Below, one piece after another: positions 33,151 to 44,974 of a stretch of DNA of 64,000 bases. Numbering within the stretch: the stretch's first letter is position 1; each line of letters opens with the position of its first letter. The notes beneath the pieces were generated by a model, which was not told the origin of the DNA, searched no databases, and worked only from the letters and a program-made list of their open reading frames with translations. Location of the stretch: contig JADANN010000256.1 in assembly GCA_018806985.1 (NCBI GenBank), forward strand, positions 99,501 through 163,500, read 5' to 3'. A program made the position numbers and the translations under genes. Origin of the DNA: Angiostrongylus vasorum (Eukaryota > Nematoda > Chromadorea > Rhabditida > Metastrongylidae).

Positions 33151-33999
33151 ATCTTCGGTTTGCTGATGACATCGTTCTTATAACACCAAACGTAAACCAA
33201 AAGAAACGAATGCTCGCCAACTTCGGTAAAGTCCGTGGAAAAATTGGTCTTCAACTAAATCTCACAAAAGCCATGCTTATGAAGAACGGGTTGGTTACGT
33301 ATGCCCATTCACTCTCAACGGAATAAATTCCTCCGAATGCTCCAGTTACGTCTATCTAGGTCGGGAAATCAACATGTTGAACGAATTGGCTCCAGAGTTG
33401 AGCAGAAGGAAGCAAGCGACTTGGAGAGCTTCCAATAGCACCGACGATTTTGTGAGGAGAACAAGAACATCAGTCTCCGTGCCCCCTTTTCGACTCAACG
33501 GTATTTCCTGCCTTGAGGCATGCAAGAGAAACCTGGTCGTTTCGCAGACAGGATTAAAAAATCAGTCAGCATAATTGAACGTGCAGTCGAAAGGGCGATG
33601 CCTGGGTATTCCGTATCACACAAGTGAGAGAAGGGATTAGAAACACCGACCTGCGTCAGCAATCAAAAATCAAAAATGTCGTTCTATACGTCAAACTGTC
33701 GAAGATAAGTTGGGCTGTACACGTAATGCGTATGAAAGACAACCGATGAGCCACAAGCGACTGGATTCCTTGTGAGGTCAAACTTACTGCGAGAAAATTA
33801 CCGATCCGATGGTTAGAGTTTCTCACGAACACCTTAGGAGAAACATATGATGCTTAGCGAGTCTCTAGAGCGTGCAGAATCCGCTAGGCTACTTTCGAAA
33901 GTGACAGGGAGAAATGGACGTTTAGCTGGCTCTCGCTTGAGTCATTCGACGATCAACGTGATGACAGGTGATATATGTGATGTACACTTATAGCTGAGA

Positions 34000-35775
34000 T
34001 AGTAGACATGAATGGTCATGCGCCTTTGAGAGACTCTACGGGTTTTTCTATTTGAGAATCTGAAATGTAATAGCAACAGTTGCGAGTAGAAGTTAGAGTG
34101 AACGGATCAATGCAGATTCAGCTAGTAGAACACTGTACTAACAACGTTGTCAGCTGGCAGCCATCGCCTGGTTGGGCTGTCAATGAGAATCTTTTGACGA
34201 TATTAGCCATAATAGATGTCAGTTTACTACAGCTGTTGTTTTCTATTTACAATAATATTGTGTTTGGTAGTCCTTTCGACTACTAGTATAGTCATTTCGA
34301 CTGCGCGTTCTATAGAGCTGAACGGTTTTTCCTCCTGCTTTCTGTAGCAACCAGGTTTTTGATGCATATGTATGTGCAGGAAGAGACTGTGCTTAACATG
34401 GAATGTGGACATGGAATTCTAAGAAGTGAACAACTGAGCAAATGCTTAAGAAGTTACCACAAACGGAAGTCTTCCCACATGAAAAAAACATGAAAAAGCA
34501 ACAAAAATTCCAGACATTATTTTTTCGAATGAACCTCCGAGATTCTCCCTTTTTACCGCTTTGATTCTATGTTTACCGCTGTTTAAATATTAATGACCGC
34601 TTCGGCACACCTACATTATTAATAATACTACTGCAGATACAACATAGTCCCTTACCTCTGGTAGCATTTGCAAATCGTCCGTTGTCACCCTATCAATGCA
34701 TCTCGAAACGTGTAGTGACGAGGGTGCATGATGTTTGATCAGATGTCTGACCAAGTTTTAAATGGGGCCGAAAAACAAAGAAAATCTGCAAAATGCGTGA
34801 TCGGCGATTCGAGCTGACTTCTAACAGATAGACGTCTCGTTTCGCTGGTAAACCTGGGCAAACTACTTGTATTTCTACCGGCCTCGCTACGATACCGCGA
34901 TCTTAGCTATCGGACCAAATTTCCGCCAAGATCTATAAAAATGAAGACGCTCATAAAGAAGTTGCCAAACTTCCTGTGTTCCCTAAACGAGATGATTCCT
35001 ATTGGAAGACCAGGCAACTTTCAGTAGAGAGTAACTGGGCACTCTGCTGCTCTTGGTTCAACTCCTTTGGTGATTAGAGGAACCATAAGCGATGTGGACA
35101 ATCGGAGGACAATTTGCGAAGCAAAGTTTCTTCTGACCAGATCCGACCTTCTAAGGATCTGAGTAAAACAGAAAACAAACGAAAAGCAAAGTGAATATTG
35201 TCTTGTTAATTGAGAAGAAGTAATGCCAGATCAAAAAAATCTCACGCTGTTGTTAAGCTTTTGAAATCGATCAGTGCCAGTTGTATACTTGGTAACCCAG
35301 CAACACTCGGTCTCACAATACACTAAGGCATTTGAATTTTGTTGACGTTTTGATGGATTTCGCTTGTTTCACAACTTCTAGCAGCGATATCATGAAGTTC
35401 ACCTTATTCGGCCAACTCTTCATATATACGCATTAAAGTAGCAAGGAAGTAGAACTAAGGAAAAGTCCTAAAATTAAGATTCTTGAGCAAATCAGTGTTA
35501 GCCGGCTTTTACAAATTACAACGCTCAGTTCATAGAAGTGTTACCATCACATGCATCGGAGCCTCTCTCGAAAAATCGATTAGAGATATCAGGCTAACCA
35601 CTGATGGTCCACTCATCTCTTCGGTTCATATTGGGGTTTCGATGGCAATAAAAAATAAATCTACGAAAATACGAGCTTGTTTGTCGTCACGATGTTATGG
35701 TTCTAACTTTATCAAAACTCCTTTCTGGTTCAACCCTGGTCCAATTGTGTCAATCCTTGGCGGAGTTCTTCCGCA
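34000..35775. other. Unassigned DNA right of the LINE remnants
   Basis: No gene or repeat recognised. A 98-codon plus frame ends at 35779 beside a PLE fragment and is probably chance. Confidence 0.45.
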
Positions 35776-35779
35776 ATGA

Positions 35780-36150
35780 TTCAGCTTTCTCATCTAGGTG
35801 TTCTCCAATGTGAACTATGTAGACACAAAGCCGTCTCTCCGTTTGGTAAATATATTCATCATCACATTTCGTATAAGGAGTGAAATAGCTGATATTTGAA
35901 CTTATGCAAGTTTTACCTCCTAAGTATTCAGTTCTGAGAAAGATAAATTTGATCCCAACCCTTCATTTTTCTGTCTCATTTTCGTAATTAACATTGTTAA
36001 TAGAAGAAAACGTGGTACTGGAAATATTGATTTCACAGTTCCCAGGATCGACTTTCTTTTAACCTCGGCATAGGACTATGGATGTAAATGTATGCTGTAC
36101 AACAATCTCGCGGTTGCTGAACAAGAAAACGACGCATTGATTTTACATTC
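35780..36150 (-). mobile_element. PLE endonuclease and flanking-repeat fragment
   Basis: The minus strand at about 35935-35785 reads ISYFTPYTKCDDEYIYQTE and then RRLCVYI...GEHLDE, a degenerate GIY-YIG domain. At 36040-36145 follows a solo copy of the flanking repeat also found at 4900-4980 (GGATCGACTTTCT, AACCTCGGCAT, TTGCTGAACAAGAAAACGAC). Confidence 0.65.
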
Positions 36151-36591
36151 TTTTTTTGTTGGTTAGATACAAATGTATCCACTTAATCTGTACACATCTT
36201 GAAGCTAACTGTCTTCCGTAGGTACTTCCAGGTACGTCCAGATTTTGCTTCTGAAGGCTTTTTCTGAAAGTGACCCAAAAGTGTAGTTGGTTACTGAGAT
36301 GTTAGGTGAGCGGGTGAATGGGACCGCGTTTGGTGTCCCGTAGCGTTCAACTCCTACAGTTTTGGTTGTGTGGCGTGTTGGAGTCGGTCTTGTTGTCACA
36401 TCGGCTCCTTTCAGCGTTCTTGCACTTGGTGTCTTTTTTTCCAATGCTCTTCATTCTCCTGACGTTCTAACCCTCAACTTTTAGTCATTTTAAAAGCATT
36501 CAAGAAAATGGACGATGTGACCAAAACACTACACAAATTCTGGACGTTTTTGTAGGCGATAAAAACAAAAACGTAACATCTGTTTAAATTG

Positions 36592-36806
36592 TTGACCTTA
36601 TACGAGATTGATAAATAAATCTTATTCGGGTAGCGGTTCGACGTCTTCGTCTTCATCAGAGCCGATGCAAAGCGAGAAAGGCTTTCTTTTCTTGAATTCC
36701 AGCTGTGGACCGTCCACTCGGATCAACGCGGCTCTGAAGAAGGCAAAGGCGCAGAGACGTTAGCCGAATAGAAGTTTATTCCAATCTTGTGTAAGCTCAA
36801 TCATAT
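36592..36806. repeat. Palindromic 200-bp element, second copy
   Basis: Same inverted design: TTGACCTTATACGAGATTGA...TCTTCATCAGAGCC on the left, GGCTCTGAAGAAGGCAAAGG...TTGTGTAAGCTCAA on the right. The hammerhead-like core is damaged in both arms (GAACC and GAGAC for GAAAC). Confidence 0.75.
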
Positions 36807-37164
36807 AGAAGATTATTTATTTTTTATTAGGGATGTTTAGTGAAAGTCGGTTTTTGAGATGTCTTTACTGTTTTTTTCGCCACTCATTAATTTGCTTTCA
36901 TACCCCAGTCCTCGTTTGGCCTACATTTTAACTCATATTGGAACAATTACCTGAGACGAAATTATTATCTGTTTTCAGTTAAAATATTTGAAGAAGAGAT
37001 AGTTCAACGATTTGTCTGAGTCGATCGTGAATCGAAAAATCGTAGAAAGAATTAAAGCAAAACGAATAGTGTTGGTGTTTAAGTGTATGACATAGAAGGA
37101 ACCAAATCTTACTACAGCGACTTGGTACTCATCACCAAAGGTTCGCCGTAATTCTTGCTACCAT

Positions 37165-37425
37165 AAAGAATAGAAGCATAAAGCGTTCGGAGTTGACCAA
37201 CTCCTCAGGGATTCGTCGTGAGTTCGATTTCATCAGCTGTCGTAATGGTGGTTCAATGAGTACCTGGCAATGAATTGCGGTGGCCTGCCAATGCATTAGG
37301 CAATGTTTTTATCCTCCCAGATAAGTGTAGTGTCATTTTGTCGAATTCGGAAGAATGCGGGCTTGGCGAGTCAGAGCATGGGAGCGAGCCTGTAAACGAC
37401 TAATTGTGTATTGTCGCGCACGTCT
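37165..37425 (-). mobile_element. Repeat A, diverged
   Basis: Minus-strand copy recognised by AAGCGTTCGGAGTTGACCAA, GCGGTGGCCTGCCAATG and TCCTCCCAGATAAGTGT; the head is strongly worn. It abuts repeat C at 37426. Confidence 0.65.
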
Positions 37426-37786
37426 CCTCCCAACGGTTTACCACCTCATCGCACGGGCTGCGATGTACAGCTAGGGGATTCATCCCTCGCCAGGGTTTCC
37501 CAAGCTGAGAAGGAGTCCTGCAATTCCATCAAGAAGGCCAGCTAAGAGTAAGCCAATGCCAGGATCCAGCACCATTCTGGTGTCAAACTAGTTGCATGGA
37601 GGCAAATCTCCCTCCGATCACTAGAGCGGCAGCTACTTGCGGTGACGACCTGGGCTGACTTTTGCTCAGGCTGACTTTGGGACTCCAAGGAAACGCAGTG
37701 GCTAAACCAGCGAAACTCTGAAAAATGTAGAGTATGCTGGACCTCGCACAACCAGTGATAACGGGCCGTCCAAGTATCTAAGTAAG
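37426..37786 (+). repeat. Repeat C copy, abutting SINE A
   Basis: Full-length copy in the plus direction, from CTCCCAACGGTTTACC to CCGTCCAAGTATCTAAGTAA. It starts where a decayed repeat A ends, which suggests insertion next to or into it. Confidence 0.85.
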
Positions 37787-37851
37787 GAAGGAAGTGCTCG
37801 TCTAACCACCACGCTATACACAATTTCACACAGGCATAAATATAAATTTGT

Positions 37852-37985
37852 ACCCGCATAGTGTGGTGGTGAACGCGTTAGCCTAGTATTGTGTTCATTC
37901 CGCACCGCAGACACCTGCGGTCCGGAGTTTTGCAAATATCTCAAAGTCATTGTGGCTATAAATTTGCAGTTTATTCTACTTGTTT
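37852..37985 (+). repeat. Repeat B core and tail fragment
   Basis: Reads ATAGTGTGGTGGTGAACGCG, TTAGCCTAGTATTGTGTTC, CACCGCAGACACCTGCGG, GTTTTGCAAATATCTCA. It lies 65 bases past a repeat C copy. Confidence 0.75.
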
Positions 37986-37999
37986 CATTGTATTTCCTT

Positions 38000-40900
38000 T
38001 TTTGTATCTCATGGTACTGTATTGAACTGTTTCTTCCTACGGTACTTATAAGAGGTTTGATCAGAATCATTCTAATACATTGTTCTGAAAAAACATCTCA
38101 GTTCGCTGAACTGGTTTGAGCCTGAGTTGGTTTTTTCGTCTCATTCCATTTGCATCAACAACAATTCTTCTTTCATGTGAACGGATTGTTCACAACTGAT
38201 TTTTACCACGCCGTTCCTTTATAAAAAAGCAGCACACTGATGTCTTGAGCTACCGGTTCGTTGCATGCTGTGTTTTCTTTCCTTGTTTCTTCAATAAGAA
38301 CAGGATATTTATCCAGTGCTGTCGCCATTAAGACCCGACAACTTTGTTTGATGAAGCCATCACCAATCCGTTCCAGTATAGTTGAGAATCTGAAACTTTG
38401 TCATCGTCAGTCTTATCCATAATTTCACGTCAGAAAAGTTTTGTAGTAAATTAAAACTGGTATGAATGTGGCACAGATGGCCCAGATATCCTTCTGAAGG
38501 ATTATCATTGGAGTTGTGTGCTGTTAATGTAGTAGGTTGCTGTGATCTTCACTGGAGTTGCTTTGACAGGGTTTTGTCTGATAGGCAATGATTAGATCCC
38601 TTTTGAAAGTGATGATATGAAACTGTGAATGTTCAAACACACAGAGGGAATAACAAGAATACAGTCAGTGAAAGGTAGTGTCGAAAAATTCATCGCATAG
38701 AAACGATATCCACAGTGCAGAAAAGAGAGCTCTCAAAAATGAGGTTTTCTATCACAACCTTTTGCCTCGGGCCGCCCCGCATGCGCCACAACGTTGGCCG
38801 CGCGCGACGGCCGCTCGTGGCGCCCGCGACGTCGCGTTCACCAGCGGAGCGGCCGCGCGATCGATTCTCGCCCATCACCGCGGTGTTCTGTGCTGTCGGC
38901 AAGGCACCAACAAAGGCCTTCTTAATGTCCCGTGAACGTCTAGTTCTCTGTCGTTTTTAAGTAATTTCTAACGACGAAGGTTTTATTGTGCCGGGTTCTG
39001 TATCGCTTGCTCTCTTTGATCACTCGAAGAATTGTACTTCACTATTTCGACATGTCGCACTTCAAAGTATTTATCTAACCTTTTGTTATCATCGCTGGTT
39101 GAACTCTTTTCAGTCGGTTCATTTTTTAAGGGGATATGCTAATGCACACCCTGTTGCGCCATCTGAACTCATAAGTGGTACACGTAGTGGCTGAAATGTG
39201 TTGGAAGCAACTTCGTAGTAGATTATAAGTGACCGTAACGTAAGGGATTGTATGAAGAGAGAGAGGATGTTGTCAGTGATGTAGAGAATGTTCCCTCTAC
39301 TTTAGTTGATCGTCGACCATTACAACTGACACAGTTACCTACGTCCCTGGCCCTTAATCACATGTCCTGAGGTCGCTGACACCTCTTCCATCCAACAGCT
39401 TTGCTTGCGGCCGTTATCCAGCGAAGTGGTCGGATCACCACCGTGCGGGTTCAGCTGCAGCTTCTGTTCTATTGTTATGCCGAAATTGGTTGAGTGTAGT
39501 TATCCCTGGGATCCCGATATAGCTGTGCTGGGTCGTTTCCGGGTCGCCATGAGAAGCAGTAGCCAGCCATTCTCAATCGCAATGTGGGTTCGCTGACTCG
39601 TTGCGATTCGGGTTCTTACAGGATGGAGTCCTGCATGTGGTCAGTAAACCAACATGTTCGACTGCAATTAAACAGGGCAAGCATCTAGGAGGGTCGATGT
39701 GTGCAGTTGTTAGTACTGATACTGATAATTAGTGTTCTTCACATTTCTCTCACAGGCGTCGTATTGATTTTTCCAGGCTAGCATTTCTAAGTTCTCTTTT
39801 TGGGTGGCCACATACACTTTTCAAATGTGTTTCTTCAAAGGTTTTCAGCTCTGTATTCTTCTTTCTTTCAACATCTTCGCTTGTCACACACGAAACTGCG
39901 CTCATGACTTGCCCTCTGCCTTTTTGTCTTTTTCTTTGTTGGCGTTTTGTCCGTCCAACTATTCTTTCGTTCGGAGCCTCTCATTTAAAATAACCATTCG
40001 AGACGTAGTTAGGATGTTTTGGTACTTTTTTCACGTTTCATTCCTTCCATTTCTTCATCAGCATTGTCTGCCATCAAAATTGGCTTCCTAAGTAATGTGG
40101 CCTTTTCTCATACTTTCAGTCATTCCAATCCTCCTCGTTCCCCTACTTCACAGCCTTCACTTGCTGTTATTTGATGTATTCCAGTCCATAAAAGTGCAAA
40201 AATTCATGAAAACAAGTAACCAGCCATTTTTTTTCCATATATTATCTCTCCGTCGTTTGCCGATAGTTGTGGTGTGCTCGGTGTTACCCGTGCATCATTC
40301 CTATCCCTTCTTCCCAATCTCTGGTTTTTTTCTGATCTGTCGTTCATTACCGTCTACTTCCTATCGCTCATTAATTCCGCGGACCACTTACACATATCAA
40401 TCATATTTGTTTTCCTGCTTTGGTTATCGTCTGTCAGTCGTGTTAACATAGTTTGAAAAGATCAGTCTAAATGTGAATAAGCTGTTCTTTCTACTTGGAA
40501 CCTGAGCTTATTCAAAATCCATTGCTACTGTCTGTATCCTCTTTTGAACTGGTATACGGTATAACTGATATATGCTGTACAGCAACTGTGAAAGGTCTTA
40601 GCTCTCGTACTATGTTTTTTGTCATCATTTACGAAGGGTTTTCAAACGAATATCTCATCTTTCTTCACGTTTTCTGGAAGTAATCGCAAGTTCCGTATCC
40701 CTTTCTGTTTTTCGGATTATTTCTCACATCTTTTAGTACACTGTCTTGACTACCTGTATAACCTGTAATCTCGGTGACCACTGACTCAGTAAATTGAATT
40801 TTTTCAAGATGGGCTGGGTACATGGCAATCACGGATATCTTGTTGAGTTCTGGACGAGTGAACCTTGAGAACTTTGTTGGAGGAGGGACTATGAACTGTC

Positions 40901-43900
40901 TCCAGGAGAGAATAGGCAGTAAATAAAAGTTAAACATTGTCTCCAGTATATCTGAAATCCACTTCATTACTGACCTGACCGAAATGATGTGTTGGAAGAA
41001 TCTGAGTACTCGTGGGCTAACCATTGCACTTATTCTTAAATTTTATTACCTGTATACAGAACGTATAAATCAATCTGGCACAACAAAGACAAGGAGCTCA
41101 TTCTCTGAATTCATTTCAATTTTCGGGAGACAACTAACATAGTTGCTTTTTGATTCATCTTTAACCCCTTATTTGATAGATGGTAGCGATGGGTTAACAT
41201 TTAGCCCCGACACTTAGCTGCGCGATGTACTGCATATGACAGAAGTTCTTAAACGTCTAATTTAGCGTTATATTCCTTGAGTTCTATTCTATGCTCTATT
41301 GGTTGCAAATGTAAATGAAAGTTCACAACTTCAACAATTTTCTTGCATCAATAAAAACCTCCAGTTTACTCCAGCTCATTGTTGCTTTCTACTACTAGCC
41401 GTACTCCACTAGGAAATCTCATATTTATTGTGTACATGTTTGAATGTTTCCAAACTTTCCTACGTAGATAACTGGATCATCGGTTTTCACGAAATGTTCT
41501 TACAAGAACGTCGTCCAGGGAAGAGGTTTTCTTTTTTTCGTGAATGGTGAGGTCCATAGCCCCATTAGTGAAGGGATAGTGCAAAGGTCTGTTCATCTTT
41601 CATGTAGTGTCAGCAGAGGTCACAGTTTTCTGTTCTTGAGATCGGCAAAGCTGTGCTTTGCGTTGGCGTTGTAGTTCATTTAATCTGAAGCGTAGTGATT
41701 TATTGATAATCTGATCTGCGATGACTGGTAGTGTTATGAGCGCCGGCTATATTTTGGTGACCAATTCGGCATTCGAGCTCTCATAAACGGCTTCTGTATG
41801 GGCTTACGTCTGTTGAATCCGTCAGTTGCTCGACTTTTTTTCTACTCTGAAGGTGGCTCGTGCTGCCGCTCACCCTTCATGCAGCAGTGTCTTTAAATTG
41901 TTCACATCACTTGCTGAACTTGTGACATTCACAACGGATCTCTGCAATCGGTAGACCAAGCAGATAGTTTCCTTTGCGGCAAGACTTCCGTGAGTTGTCT
42001 GTGACGGTTTATTAGGAGTAATGTTCTTTTAACTACTTTATAGAATCTCAACCACGATACCTTATTGGCATTGGTGTAAATTGGTAACGATATGTAGGCA
42101 AGTGGTTTAGTAGAGATTTCTCGAAATGCCCATGTTTTTTGCCTTAAGCAAGCAACTCCGTTGTCTACTGTCATGCATTAGTGAACAACTACAGGATAGT
42201 ATTGCTCATCGGACCCCCTTTTGTGGGAGGGTGGTAAGCCGAGAGATGAAGATGTGTCAGCATGATCTGGGACTCCCTTCTGAGGTCCCTTCCTTTCAAA
42301 GTTATGTTACCATATGTGTTAAAAGAACTGCAAATGGTTAGTGACATCCAACTCAAAAAAGCCAGTCGTCTTGGCGGCTGTGGGCCTTTACCTCCTTTTA
42401 TTGTGTTGATCGAAAGTTGGACTTCATGTTAAAGGATCCACTGTAGTTTCAGCCATCGTGGTAGAGTGGAATAAGTTGAGTTGTAATCTTCATAATTGAT
42501 CACCATTGCAAGGACCGGAGGAAGTTCCGTCCTTGTTGAACCGAATGAAATTAAGTCACAATGTTCATAATCTTCCTGCCATGTCCCTAATTCGTTACGC
42601 TGTCCAGTATTCTTCCCATCCTTACATTGTAGGCCTTCCGCAGGGATTTGTTTTTCCTAACGAAGTTAGCTGCAGTCAGATCAGGTCCTAATTTTTTTAA
42701 AATTTTTCTCGAGCAACTCTTTGTCTTATCGGAGATGCATTCCAACTCGACTAGAGAACGAAGAGAGGACTTCCGAAAAGTCCAACTTTGAAGCAGTTTA
42801 TCAAACAATTCATGGTATTGTTGTCTTCCTCTACACACCAGATACGTAGATTAAAGAATCCGTCCAACTTGTTCTCGTTTTCCTGACATGTGTCTTGGGA
42901 AATAACATTACTGTGGTTGAATTTTCTTCGAAGTAAAGACCACATCTAATGCTTATTTACACTTTTAATGTAAGTGATGAACGCCTTTGAGGAACAATGA
43001 GACGTTTTGTGATTGTGCAGGAAACGTGTGACAGCCATTAACGAATTAACAGACAGCAGTATTCGTGCTCAGTTGGTTGAACGTTTGGATCGTTTTTTTT
43101 TGAGACCCTCTGCTGTGCAAATGAGACAAGTAATGACATTTTTAACCACGTGATGTATCACCTGCAGTAGGTCGCTTAAGGGGAGCGTAGGGGAGGGGAA
43201 TTTCTTAAGGCACAACCGAAAAATAGGACATTAAGCGGGAGTTCGTAGTATTGACGTTTAGAAAGACAATCCTCTCGTAGTGATTCAAGAAACGTATAGA
43301 CAAGCATAATTGGGCCAATTGTATAACGGGGAAATTAACTTGAATTGGACTTGAAGAACGGCAGAATGGTTCTAAGGATGGGGATCCTTGTCTCTTCTCA
43401 GGTATTTACATACATGTTGTTGCACCGCTGTCCCAATTAGTCTACGGTATACGTATACGGTATAGGGCGTTTGAATCGGAAAACGAGCCTGACGGACGGC
43501 ACTGTGCATCAGATTGCGTAACCCTACTGACTACCGTCGATGGGGATGAAGCGAACGAATGCTGTACTCGAGACCGCCTACGTTTACGTTGCAGTCCCTT
43601 TTTGACATTTATCTTGTTTTTTGTATTCCGATATCAGAGGTTGCTGCTTCGGTTCCGAAGTGTCTTTTTTTCGTTTCATCTTTTTGAAATATGTTGTATT
43701 TTTGGACATATTTACTCATGCAATAATAATTACCTTTTTACCTTTCCGCTAATTTTGTGCAATTCTCAATTAACCTCACTGACGTTGTCATTTCCCTTTT
43801 TTTCTTCCAGTCTTTATTTATCCATCCTTTAAACCACTTGGGTAAACTGGAGAGGAAGAGAAGAAAATCTAGACCACAGATGAAACTGTCATTATCTGTT

Positions 43901-44040
43901 AACTGATTTATGTAAAAATGGAGTCGATTACGTTCAGTGTCTGTTCGATGTTATGTATGATGATGTCCATGCAGCGGTGAAGCGTTAAAAAAAAGTACTC
44001 TTTTGTAGAAACTGGCCATGGTTCAGTATCTTCTTGGAGA
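38000..44040. other. Long gene-poor stretch
   Basis: Apart from the GC-rich patch at 38755, nothing is confidently assigned. 39800-40450 is pyrimidine-rich on the plus strand. Minus frames at 40665-41024, 41929-42174 and 42587-42945 could belong to a decayed transposon but show no motif I can name. Confidence 0.45.
38755..38900. other. GC-rich, CpG-rich patch
   Basis: About 120 bases with many CpG and short palindromes (GGCCGCGCGCGACGGCC, GCGACGTCGCG) stand out from AT-rich surroundings. Open frames run through on both strands, but none is recognised. Confidence 0.8.
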
Positions 44041-44042
44041 AT

Positions 44043-44215
44043 TAGGCTTACACGAGGTTGATACGTTCTTTATTCGCCTAACATTTCGGAATTTCCATCT
44101 TTTTCAGAGCCGGTGATCCGGGTCGACGGTACACAGTCCCTGAGGAAGACGAAGGCATCGAAACGTTAGCCGAATAAACAATTTATCAACCTTACGTAAG
44201 CTTAATAATCCAGAA
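44043..44215. repeat. Palindromic 200-bp element, best-preserved core
   Basis: Left arm TAGGCTTACACGAGGTTGAT...TTTTTCAGAGCC, right arm CCCTGAGGAAGACGAAGGCA, TCGAAACGTTAGCCGAATAA, CGTAAGCTTAATAATC. The right arm keeps CTGAGGA and GAAACGTT. Confidence 0.75.
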
Positions 44216-44974
44216 ACGTATTGATTATTAATGCCGAGGTTAAATGACGGTCGGTTTGAAAATATTTATTGGCCATGGTCAGTGGATTAACCCTGTCGAA
44301 ATACGAAAAATATTCCTAGGAGACATCACCTTTTTCAATTGTGCTTTATTCAGTACCATGTCATAGCTCTGGAAAGACGGAGCTCCCCTGGTCGACGATT
44401 TTGGCTCTCATGCGCGCACTATTAGACCTTACTTAGCTTGCGGTGTGAAAGCGGTGTTAATAATTTTCGGTAGTCTCTACTAGTATAGTGGTTATTACTC
44501 TGCTCTGCAAACTCTCATTCGAGGCCATTCAAGTAGTTGGCGAAAGTGCGAACATTTTAAGGTTAGCGCACGTTATTCCATCATTTGAGTGGTCAGTTAT
44601 TGAATAACCCGTTTTCTCAATAAGTACTTTTTTTTGCATAAGTGTTCACTGACTAAGCACAGCTAAAACTTTGTGAGTAATGTCGAAAAGTTATTGTCGA
44701 TGCTGTTGCGTTCGCGCCAAAAGGAGGATTGTACGCAAATATCGTTCGTCTTGTGGTCCGTTAGCGCAGTTCAATCTCAGTCCTATCGTCGAGTCCAAAA
44801 GTGCGGATTTTTTCTGTGCATTCTCTTTCCCGAAACCAAATGCACGTTATCGTTAGCATGTTTTTTAAACAGTAGAAAGTATCAATCCCTTTCAATAAGA
44901 TTTCTAACTGAAATTTTTAATAATTCACTGTTTTCTTGATGAGGAGACACGAGGTTCTTATTTGCATTATTCGT

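Larger units (their letters stand above)
31966..33995 (+). mobile_element. RTE-type LINE remnant with endonuclease end, RT pieces and 3' end
   Basis: The order is the end of an AP-type endonuclease (ERLSDIVMTTKTFH, then the W.SPNG...NEIDHI block split by a SINE), linker (FEAVKAGKSFRKTL), RT start (LPVLSCEIRRAISSMKNGTR, DKIRPDHLKNLLPVFINTLA), then RT end (LRFADDIVLITPN, GLQLNLTKAMLMKNG, CSSYVYLGREINM, LAPELSRRKQ) and the C-terminal domain ending ESFDDQRDDR near 33970. About 150 residues of RT core, expected between LARLFT and LENVMRTLEW, are deleted near 33040. FADD itself is intact. Confidence 0.85.

Noticed and set aside
36205..36444. 79-codon minus-strand ORF as gene
   Set aside because: It sits next to a PLE flank and lacks splice or family support; left unassigned.
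39804..40451. Two long plus-strand ORFs (95 and 118 codons) rich in Phe, Leu and Ser
   Set aside because: They reflect a pyrimidine-rich strand; no splice sites, motifs or family similarity.
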